64,000 nucleotides of DNA. Origin: JAGMXM01 sp964458325 (lineage in GTDB: Bacteria > Verrucomicrobiota > Verrucomicrobiia > Limisphaerales > UBA1319). The DNA lies in the NCBI GenBank assembly GCA_964458325.1, contig CAYWIM010000006.1:14012-78011 (forward strand), given 5' to 3'. Position 1 is the first letter of the stretch. Each line of letters begins with the position of its first letter. The notes under the pieces were generated by a model. That model saw nothing but the letters and a program-made list of their open reading frames with translations, was not told the origin of the DNA and did not search any database. This document shows positions 57,856-64,000 of this stretch, piece by piece. The position numbers were made by a program, and so were the translations under genes.

Positions 57856-58318
57856 GTACCGTCAAGCCCAGGAAATCCGAGATGTCTTCGCCCGGATGGG
57901 TGTCCGTTATCTCTTCATCGGCAAGTCCGGCGCGATTCTTCTCGGTTTTCCGGACACGACTCAGGATGCCGACCTGTTCGTCGAGAAATCACCCTCCAAT
58001 TGCCGGGCATTGACGAAGGCGGTGGTCGAGTTGGGATTCGGCCTGACACCTTCACAGGCCGCTGAGATCGAACGAGGCAAGGACTTCGTCCAACTCAAGA
58101 ATGGCCCCTTCGACTTGGATTTGGTCTTTGCTCCGGACGGCATCGAGCGGTTTGCAGATGCCTGGGAGCGACGGGTGGAAGTCGAGGGATTTCCTGTCTG
58201 TCACATCGATGACATCATCGCCAGCAAGGCCGCAACCAACCGTGTCAAAGATCGGGAATCCTTGCCCCGCCTTTGCTCTTTCCGCGAGTATTGGATCCAG
58301 AGGCAAGGCAAGCCGTAA
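57842..58318 (+). CDS. Nucleotidyltransferase-fold protein (MNT/AbiEii-like)
   Basis: 158 residues. RYLFIGKSGAILLGFPDTTQ followed by DADLFV has the pattern of minimal nucleotidyltransferases (GxSxA..LG...T.D.D). Another acidic strand, FDLDLVFAPDG, could give the third metal ligand. The end is IDDIIASKAATNRVKDRESL, the conserved helix 'IASKxAxxRxKD' of AbiEii-like and related proteins. With its overlapping small partner it is probably a toxin-antitoxin or abortive-infection type module, although housekeeping NTases cannot be excluded. Confidence 0.72.
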   Translation: MAAFEYRQAQEIRDVFARMGVRYLFIGKSGAILLGFPDTTQDADLFVEKSPSNCRALTKAVVELGFGLTPSQAAEIERGKDFVQLKNGPFDLDLVFAPDGIERFADAWERRVEVEGFPVCHIDDIIASKAATNRVKDRESLPRLCSFREYWIQRQGKP

Positions 58319-58332
58319 TGCAATCCGCTCTT

Positions 58333-59400
58333 TTACCGTGAGCTCGCCGGCAGATAGCGCTCGGCGATCTCGAGAGCGATCTGCGTCGCCAATCCCTGTC
58401 CATCGAGATTGCAGAGAACGATCACCCAGAGCCGGTCATCGGGAAACCACTGCAGGCTGGCGGAGAAACCGGAGGTGGACCCGCTGTGCCCGATGTTCCG
58501 GCGGCCGCCGTGGGGATCCACGCCCCAGCCCAGCCCGTAGAGCTTCTGGCCGCCATCGTTGAGCCGGGTGGGCGCCCACATCTCGGTCCGGCTCGATTCG
58601 GACAGGACGCTTCCCGTTTCGAGGGCGATCGCCCAGCGCGCCAGATCGAGCACGGTCGACGCGACCGCCCCGGCCGAGAAGATCTCGGTCAGATCGGAAT
58701 CGCGGTTGATCCAGCGGTCGTCCTTGCGCTCGTAGCCGTCGGCCCGCCGCGGGATGAGGGCGCGCAGGTCGCGGCTGCGAGTGTCGGCCATGCCATGGGG
58801 GCCGCAGATCCGCGATTCGAAGGACTGCCAGTAGGGCGCGCCGCCGGCCTCCTCGATGATGTAGCCCAGCAGGTTGTAGCCGCTGTTGCAGTATGCAAAG
58901 CGGTCTCCGGGCCGGGCTTCGAGCGGATACGCAGCCAGCGTCCGCACAAAATCCTCCCGGGTCAGGCCTCGAGTGACCTCGAATCCGGGCAGCCCCGTGT
59001 AGTTCCGGAGCCCGGACGTGTGGGTGAGGAGATGGCGGACGGTGATGCCTTCCCAGATCGGAGGCGCGTTGGTGAAAAAGCGTGTCACGGGATCGTCCAG
59101 CCGGATCCGGCCTTCCTCGGCCAGCATCATGACCAGGGCGGCGGTGAACTGCTTGGTGACCGATCCGATTTCGAACACGGTCCGCTCGGTGGCGGGGACC
59201 CGCCATTCGAGGTTGGCCCAGCCGTAGCCGCGGGCCTTGGCGATCTGACCGTTGCGCACCACGGCCAGGGACAACCCCGGGATATGCTTTTGCTCGAGCT
59301 GGGCCTGGACCAGCCGGTCGACCCGATCGGCCTGCGTGGCGGCCAACGCCGCCCATCCCACCCACGCGGCCGCGAATCCCCAAAGAACCGTTCTCTTCAT
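58333..59400 (-). CDS. Exported serine hydrolase (beta-lactamase class C/PBP4* family)
   Basis: 355 residues. Signal peptide (VLWGFAAAWVGWAALAATQA). Active-site SXXK is FEIGSVTKQFTAAL, the YXN motif is FAYCNSGYNLLGYIIE and the third motif is HSG in GHSGSTSGFSA. The family includes D-aminopeptidases, esterases and class C enzymes; true beta-lactamase activity is not implied. The start overlaps the parB stop by four bases (ATGA), so the two are translationally coupled, an odd pairing. Confidence 0.87.
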   Translation of the reverse strand: MKRTVLWGFAAAWVGWAALAATQADRVDRLVQAQLEQKHIPGLSLAVVRNGQIAKARGYGWANLEWRVPATERTVFEIGSVTKQFTAALVMMLAEEGRIRLDDPVTRFFTNAPPIWEGITVRHLLTHTSGLRNYTGLPGFEVTRGLTREDFVRTLAAYPLEARPGDRFAYCNSGYNLLGYIIEEAGGAPYWQSFESRICGPHGMADTRSRDLRALIPRRADGYERKDDRWINRDSDLTEIFSAGAVASTVLDLARWAIALETGSVLSESSRTEMWAPTRLNDGGQKLYGLGWGVDPHGGRRNIGHSGSTSGFSASLQWFPDDRLWVIVLCNLDGQGLATQIALEIAERYLPASSR

Positions 59401-60332
59401 TCGAGGTCGATCCCGAGCAGCTTGAGCACGCGCGACAGATCGTCGTCGCTGTAGAACTGGATCGTGACAGCTCCTTTGCCGCGCAGGTATCGCAAATGGA
59501 CTTTGGTGCCGAGGCGCTCGCGCAGCCGGCCTTCGAGGTCGGCGACCTGCGCGTCCCGGGCCGGCATCGTCCGATCCCGGCCGGCCCGGGCCGGCTCTCT
59601 GGCCTGGCGCGCTTGCCAGCATGCCACCAGCTCCTCGGTGGCGCGCACGCTCAGGCCGTCTCGAATCGCCTGCGTCGCCGCCAGGTTTTGGTCCTCGGGA
59701 TCCTCGAGCCCCAGGATCGCCTTGGCATGTCCGGCCGAGAGCTGGCCGTGCCGGATCCAGGCCTGTACCTGAGCCGGCAGCTTGAGCAGCCGCAGCGCGT
59801 TGGCCACCGTCGCCCGGTTCCGGCCCACCTGCTCGGCAATGTCCTCCTGCCGCAGTTGGAACTGGAGAATCAGCTGCTGGTAGCCGAGGGCTTCCTCGAT
59901 CGGATTGAGATCCTCCCGCTGGAGATTCTCGATGAGCATCCACTCGAGCACGGTGTGGTCGTCGGCGTCGCGCACGATGGCCGGGATCTCGATGAGGCCC
60001 GCCATCTGGGAGGCGCGCCAGCGGCGCTCGCCCGCGATCAGCTCGTACTGCTCACCCCGCGGCCGCACCAGCACCGGCTGCAGCACGCCCTTCGCGCGGA
60101 TCGAATCCGCCAGCTCCTCGAGCGATTCCGGGGGAAAGTCCCGACGCGGCTGGAGCGGGCTGGGCTGGATGCGGGTGAGGGGGAGCGCCTGCACCGGCTC
60201 CTGTGTCGTGCGTGCCATCAGGGCGTCCATGCCAGCCCCCGCCGGCGCGGCCGGCGCGGGCGCAGGCGACGAGCCGGGCGATCCGCCTCCCAGCAAGGCG
60301 CCCAAGCCCTTTCCTAGCGCTGATTTCGACAT
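59397..60332 (-). CDS. parB: ParB/Spo0J-family partition protein
   Basis: 311 residues from ATG 60332 (MSKSALGKGLGALLGGG, the usual ParB start). The CTPase/ParB-N domain has LTRIQPSPLQPRRDF, ELADSIRAKGVLQPVLVRP and YELIAGERRWRASQMAG. The KorB-like HTH is EDIAEQVGRNRATVANALRLL. The C-terminal dimer domain follows a Pro/Arg-rich linker. The usual parA neighbour is absent; genes around it are FeoB and a serine hydrolase. No parS-like sequence was noticed in the window. Confidence 0.92.
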   Translation of the reverse strand: MSKSALGKGLGALLGGGSPGSSPAPAPAAPAGAGMDALMARTTQEPVQALPLTRIQPSPLQPRRDFPPESLEELADSIRAKGVLQPVLVRPRGEQYELIAGERRWRASQMAGLIEIPAIVRDADDHTVLEWMLIENLQREDLNPIEEALGYQQLILQFQLRQEDIAEQVGRNRATVANALRLLKLPAQVQAWIRHGQLSAGHAKAILGLEDPEDQNLAATQAIRDGLSVRATEELVACWQARQAREPARAGRDRTMPARDAQVADLEGRLRERLGTKVHLRYLRGKGAVTIQFYSDDDLSRVLKLLGIDLE

Positions 60333-60381
60333 GCCCCGCAGAGTGTCCAACAACATCCGGATTGTCAATCACCCCGCCGGG

Positions 60382-61839
60382 TCACATGGCCAGCCGCCAG
60401 AGCTGGGCCACCAGAAGCGTCGCCAGAAAGCCCATCCCCAGGGGCATCAGAGCGGCCAGCGCAGTCCATTTCCAGCTCCCGGACTCCTTGTAAATCGTGT
60501 AGAGCGCGGTGCTGCAAGGGTTGTGCAGCAGGCTGAAAAGCATGAGGTTGACCCCCGTCAGGACCGTCCACCCGCCTGCTTCGAGCACGGCCAGGGTGTT
60601 GGCTGGCGACTCGAGCTCGAACATCACGCCGGCCCCCGCGCCCACGCCGGTCAAACCGGACGTGAGGACCGTCAGCATCAGGACGGTGGGGATGACGATT
60701 TCATTGGCGGGGATGGCGATGATATAGGCCAGCAGGATCACGCCGTTGAGGCCGATGAGATGCCCGATCGGGTCCAGGGCGCCGGCAATCACGGCGGCCA
60801 CGCTCTGGCCGCCCACCTCGATGTTGGCCACCAGCCAGATCACCGCTCCCGCTGGCGCCGCGAAAACCACCGCCCGCCAGAGCACATAGACCGTCCGGTC
60901 CACGAACGAGGTGTACAGCGTCTGCCAAAGGCGCGGCGGGCGATAGGGCGGCAGCTCGAGGCTGAACGTCGACACTTGGCCCTCGAGAACGGTCCGCGAG
61001 AGCAGCCACGACGCCACCAGCGACAGTGCGACCCCCAGCAGCACCACCCCCACCACCGCCATCGCCGAGACGGTGCCCGCCAGCCAGGCGGGCGCCTGCG
61101 TGCCCAGAAAGAGCGTGGCCACCAGGATCTGGGTCGGCCAGCGCCCGTTGCAGAGCGCGAAATTGTTCGTCAGCATCGCGATCAGGCGCTCGCGCGGGCT
61201 GTCGATGATCCGCGTAGCCACCACGCCCGCCGCGTTGCAGCCGAACCCCATCATCATGCTCAGAGACTGCTTCCCATGCGCGCCCGCCCTTCGAAACAAC
61301 CCATCGAGATTGAACGCCACGCGCGGCAGATAGCCGAAGTCTTCGAGCAAAGTGAACATGGGAAAGAAGATGGCCATCGGAGGCAGCATCACGCTCACAA
61401 CCCATGCCGTGGCCAGGTAGACGCCATCCACGGCCAGCCCTCGGATCCAGCCGGGCACGCCCCACTCGATCGCCATGGATCGCAGCCAGCCCGCCCCCTG
61501 GTCCACCAATAGCCAGCTCAGCCAGCCCGAAGGCACGTTCGCACCGCTGATCGTGATCCAGAACACGACTGCAAATAAAAGAATCATCAGCGGAAATCCC
61601 CACCGCCGGCTCGTGACGATCCTGTCCACGGCGCGATCCCAATCGAATCGAGGTTTCCTGCCTGGCCAGGTCACTGCGCGGTCGGCCAGCCGCGCCGACT
61701 CGGAATAGACGGCCTCGACCAGCCGGTCGTGGAATTCGCGTCCGATCTGCCAGCGGAGCCTTTGGGCCGATGCCAGCACCTCCTCGGGTGTGACCGGCGG
61801 AGGCGGTTCCGTGCTCGAAGAGTGTGGATCGGCGTTCAA
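60382..61839 (-). CDS. feoB: FeoB membrane half (split ferrous iron transporter)
   Basis: About 486 residues. Start uncertain: TTG 61839 leaves 11 bp to the GTPase gene, while GTG 61908 would overlap it. The sequence begins with the linker helix DRLVEAVYSESARLADRAV and continues with the Gate/nucleoside-recognition membrane domains: IPLMI-like FPLMILLFAVVFWITIS, GYLPRVAFNLDGLFRRAGAH, the FeoB cysteine motif GFGCNAAGVVATRII, LTNNFALCNGRWP and the C-terminal NPCSTALYTIYKE. About ten membrane segments. It forms the Fe2+ pore; the GTPase part is the separate gene upstream. Confidence 0.87.
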   Translation of the reverse strand: MNADPHSSSTEPPPPVTPEEVLASAQRLRWQIGREFHDRLVEAVYSESARLADRAVTWPGRKPRFDWDRAVDRIVTSRRWGFPLMILLFAVVFWITISGANVPSGWLSWLLVDQGAGWLRSMAIEWGVPGWIRGLAVDGVYLATAWVVSVMLPPMAIFFPMFTLLEDFGYLPRVAFNLDGLFRRAGAHGKQSLSMMMGFGCNAAGVVATRIIDSPRERLIAMLTNNFALCNGRWPTQILVATLFLGTQAPAWLAGTVSAMAVVGVVLLGVALSLVASWLLSRTVLEGQVSTFSLELPPYRPPRLWQTLYTSFVDRTVYVLWRAVVFAAPAGAVIWLVANIEVGGQSVAAVIAGALDPIGHLIGLNGVILLAYIIAIPANEIVIPTVLMLTVLTSGLTGVGAGAGVMFELESPANTLAVLEAGGWTVLTGVNLMLFSLLHNPCSTALYTIYKESGSWKWTALAALMPLGMGFLATLLVAQLWRLAM

Positions 61840-61850
61840 GGCGCGTGGAT

Positions 61851-62675
61851 TCAGGTTTCGAGCGGGGGCGAGCCTGGGCTGGCGGCGGAGGCTTCCGAAG
61901 ATCCCCACTCGCCCTTGCGGACGGCTTCGATGATGCGCTCGTCTCCATCGAGGAGGCGTAGGGCCACCCAGCGCGCATTGGGGAGCCGGGGATAAGCCCG
62001 CTGGACGAGGCCGGCCAGGCGATCAACCGCCTCCTTGAACCCGGGCGGCTCGCTCGGCAGCCGGTGCTCGCGGCACGCCACTCGGCGCGTGGCCACATCG
62101 TGGATCGCGGACAACAGCGCCTCGAGCCCGCGCCGGGCACGGGCTTCGGTCGGCACCACCGGCACGCCCAGATCCCGAGCCAGCCGGCGATCGTCGATCA
62201 CCAGTCCGTGGCGCCGCGCCTCGTCCATCAGGTTCAGGCAGACCACGGCGCGGGGGGTAATCTCCATCACCTGGAGCGCCAGGTTCAGGTTTCTCTCGAG
62301 CCGGGTCGCGTCCAGCACGACCACGGCGACGTCCGGCTGCCCGAACAAGAGGAAATCGCGGGCCACCTCCTCGTCGGGGCTCGTTGCCAGCAGCGAGTAG
62401 GTCCCCGGCAAATCGACCAGCTTGAACCGCTTCCCCGCGTATTGGAAGCCGCCCTCGGCCCGCGTCACGGTCTTGCCCGGCCAATTGCCTGTGTGCTGCC
62501 TCAATCCGGTCAGCGCGTTGAACACGGTGCTCTTGCCTGTATTGGGATTGCCGGCCAACGCCACCACGTAATCCCCGTCCTCGACATGGATCCCGAGCCG
62601 CTCGAGCTGGGCGATCGGGCGGGCCGGGCAATCGGCGCAGCCCGCCGACGGTGCCCCTGGCGGATGCGCGCTCAT
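61851..62675 (-). CDS. feoB: FeoB GTPase half (split ferrous iron transporter)
   Basis: 274 residues from ATG 62675. G1 is GNPNTGKSTVFNAL, the switch region LRQHTGNWPGKTV, G3 DLPGTYSLLATS, G4 NLMDEARR (N-x-x-D) and the helical GDI-like part IHDVATRRVACREH. The N-terminus has a CADCPARP cysteine pair. The protein stops at the junction with the membrane domain, where most bacteria continue into one polypeptide. It overlaps the DtxR-FeoA gene by four bases. Confidence 0.9.
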   Translation of the reverse strand: MSAHPPGAPSAGCADCPARPIAQLERLGIHVEDGDYVVALAGNPNTGKSTVFNALTGLRQHTGNWPGKTVTRAEGGFQYAGKRFKLVDLPGTYSLLATSPDEEVARDFLLFGQPDVAVVVLDATRLERNLNLALQVMEITPRAVVCLNLMDEARRHGLVIDDRRLARDLGVPVVPTEARARRGLEALLSAIHDVATRRVACREHRLPSEPPGFKEAVDRLAGLVQRAYPRLPNARWVALRLLDGDERIIEAVRKGEWGSSEASAASPGSPPLET

Positions 62676-63760
62676 GCGGCAGCCGCCTCCGATGCCCCTC
62701 GAGCGATCTGGATGAGCCGCGCCTGCTCCCGCCGCAAGGCGATCAAGGCGCCCCGGATTCGATACGCGATCGGATCGCCGCCGGGGCTGGCCAGCTCCGC
62801 CGTGATCACCGTGCCCGGCACGATGCCCAGATCCAATAGCCGGCGGCGCTCCGGTCCGCGGCACCGCGGCGAGACGCCTACCACTCGAGCCGACTCGCCC
62901 GGCTTCAATAGATGAAGCCCGCTGCCGCTCGGCGCCTCGATTTCCTCCTCGACCATTTCTGGCACCACGGAGATGTTGGCCGCCGCCAGAGGCGTCAGGA
63001 GACGCTCGTCCCCCTCCGCCCAGAATCGAACCCCGCCCGGCCCCGCTTCGAGCAGGCGCACGCGCATGTTCGGATACAGCCCCAGAGCGGTCAGCTGCTC
63101 GTAGATCGCAGGCGGCTCGTCCTCGAGATGGACGATCCGCCCGTGCTCGAGGATGCCCAGCGCGGACAGCGGCTTCCCGCCATGCCCCACCCACTCGCCT
63201 CCGGCCGTCGGGATCGGATCGCCATGCGGATCGTGGGTGGGATGCCCGAGTCGAGCCGACAGCGCATCCGCTGCCGCCGGGGAGAGGAAATGTTCGTAGC
63301 GCTCGGCCAATCGATGCCAGTCCTTTTCCGCCACCCCCGTCTGCTCCGCCAAGTGCCGTTCCCAGAGCCGATGGGCCCGGATGACGCTCAGGGCATACGC
63401 CCGGCCCGTTGGTGCGAGCTGGATCTCTTCGCCCAGGACCGAGATCAGCCCGCGCCGCTCCATGTCGCCCAGCACCTCGGCGACGTGGTTCGTGCTGACC
63501 TGCAGCGCCCCCGCCAGGCTCGGGATCGTCGCCCGGCATCGCTCGCGCTCGCATCCGTGGAGATGCTTGAGCGCGTCCTCGCTCAGAATCCGGTTGCGCA
63601 GGACGCGGTATCGACGCCATCGGTCCCACAAACCCCATCGGGGCCACACCGCCAGGCAGATCATGCCCAGGACCGCCACGCCGATCGCCAGCGCCCACCC
63701 GGGCGAGAGAAACCCGCTGGCGGCGCCAGCCATCGTTGCCTGAGGTCCTGTCATGTCCAT
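62672..63760 (-). CDS. Membrane-anchored DtxR-type regulator fused to two FeoA domains
   Basis: About 362 residues from ATG 63760 (GTG 63766 and ATG 63754 are also possible). A transmembrane helix comes first (WALAIGVAVLGMICLAVW). Next are a DtxR/MntR winged helix (LAGALQVSTNHVAEVLGDME) and the metal-binding dimer domain (AHRLWERHL, WHRLAERYEHFLS, GHPTHDPHGDPIP). Two SH3-like FeoA domains follow (about 215-280, ALGLYPNMRVRLLEAG; and about 290-355, LLDLGIVPGTVITAEL). FeoA domains normally assist FeoB. Joined to an iron repressor, this may sense iron and both control and assist the transporter. Confidence 0.85.
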   Translation of the reverse strand: MDMTGPQATMAGAASGFLSPGWALAIGVAVLGMICLAVWPRWGLWDRWRRYRVLRNRILSEDALKHLHGCERERCRATIPSLAGALQVSTNHVAEVLGDMERRGLISVLGEEIQLAPTGRAYALSVIRAHRLWERHLAEQTGVAEKDWHRLAERYEHFLSPAAADALSARLGHPTHDPHGDPIPTAGGEWVGHGGKPLSALGILEHGRIVHLEDEPPAIYEQLTALGLYPNMRVRLLEAGPGGVRFWAEGDERLLTPLAAANISVVPEMVEEEIEAPSGSGLHLLKPGESARVVGVSPRCRGPERRRLLDLGIVPGTVITAELASPGGDPIAYRIRGALIALRREQARLIQIARGASEAAAA

Positions 63761-63764
63761 CCCC

Positions 63765-63792
63765 ACTATAGCGAATGCGCTTCTCCCGTCAA
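63765..63792 (-). promoter_or_regulatory. Sigma70-type promoter of the iron operon
   Basis: Minus strand TTGACG, 16 bases, TATAGT. The -10 box is followed after four bases by ATG 63760, so transcription should start on or just inside the start codon. A DtxR-type operator was not recognised with certainty. Confidence 0.5.
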
Positions 63793-63845
63793 AGCAGCCG
63801 TTGCGCCGGGATATCCGGATGGGTGCAGGCGATCCAGCCGCTTTT

Positions 63846-64000
63846 AAGGTAGGGCGCGCACTCCGCTGCGCGCCGATGGCTTCAAGCTGCCGATTTGTGC
63901 CCGCAGGCGCGGAGGACGGTGCGTCGGTGAATCGGCACGTCGGCAGGCCGAAAGGGAGGGACGCGTCGCTGACGCGTCCGCTTGTCAGCCGACATTTGCA
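63846..64000. repeat. Dispersed hairpin repeats at the window end
   Basis: AAGGTAGGGCGCGCACTCCG (start of 63846-63876) is a direct copy of the element inverted at 45707-45737. The last 31 bases (63970-64000) match 56023-56053 exactly. No gene is visible between 63794 and the end of the window. Confidence 0.65.

Noticed and set aside
58333..59400. Beta-lactam resistance gene
   Set aside because: The serine hydrolase family is broad; SXXK, YXN and HSG motifs alone do not show beta-lactamase activity.
59397..60381. Replication origin near parB
   Set aside because: No dnaA or parA gene, no cluster of DnaA boxes and no parS sequence was noticed.

Overview
The window looks like chromosome of a Verrucomicrobiota bacterium (Limisphaerales/Pedosphaera-like), probably an anaerobe or microaerophile with high GC. 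The inference rests on family-typical features: a type-II pseudopilin with the FTLIELLVVIAIVAILASML leader, secreted proteins ending in the verrucomicrobial 'LQSA...FYRL' tail (around 3625, 18620 and 40395), Tat-exported Gfo/Idh/MocA oxidoreductases, Ig/LamG secreted proteins and several families of short dispersed hairpin repeats. No rRNA, tRNA, CRISPR array or intact IS was seen.

Layout. 1-2598: 3' part of a large 2-hydroxyacyl-CoA dehydratase activase-type protein. 2668-8077: aldo/keto reductase, a secreted Ig-like protein, a pseudopilin, a MITE-like inverted-repeat element and a DUF4434 protein. 8550-18630: a sigma54 two-component regulon. It holds a response regulator, a membrane histidine kinase, an outer-membrane barrel, a coiled-coil periplasmic protein, a Ycf48-like propeller, a small exported protein and a five-haem cytochrome. 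Three good -24/-12 promoters and a shared palindrome go with it. 18821-21781: two PAS-type sigma54 activators, converging. 22070-28728: a sigma54-driven operon of thioredoxin, TusA-like, MvhD-like, two HdrA-like flavoproteins, a small winged-helix protein, a QmoC-like membrane subunit and two DsrE-like proteins. This is read as a Qmo/Hdr-type electron-transfer complex joined to a sulfur relay. 28798-40184: a region resembling the 'orange protein' (ORP) clusters of anaerobes. It has NifX-like proteins, a DUF5320 protein, two ferredoxin-MinD ATPases (one fused to a NifX domain), a ZIP transporter, methyltransferase, peptide deformylase, DUF4405 membrane protein, radical SAM protein, peroxiredoxin and an MBL hydrolase fused to a thioesterase fragment.

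40387-57482: extracellular and sugar metabolism. It has a LamG/Ig protein, dolichyl-phosphate-mannose-synthase-like glycosyltransferase, MagIII-type glycosylase, an ISAs1 relic, two Gfo/Idh/MocA proteins, a PIN toxin-antitoxin pair, ROK-like protein, PIG-L deacetylase, TilS, xylose-isomerase-like protein, polysaccharide-deacetylase-like protein and a lactonase. 57601-63760: a nucleotidyltransferase/partner pair, serine hydrolase, ParB, a split FeoB, and a DtxR-FeoA fusion regulator heading the iron operon.

How it fits together. The central 22-40 kb block is a redox/sulfur/metal-cluster neighbourhood controlled by sigma54 and PAS activators, one with a cysteine cluster suited to Fe-S sensing. 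Six sigma54-type promoters were found by eye. In four the -12 GC lies only 14-16 bases before the start codon, so these messages are predicted to be almost leaderless. All functional calls come from reading protein motifs; no database search was possible.
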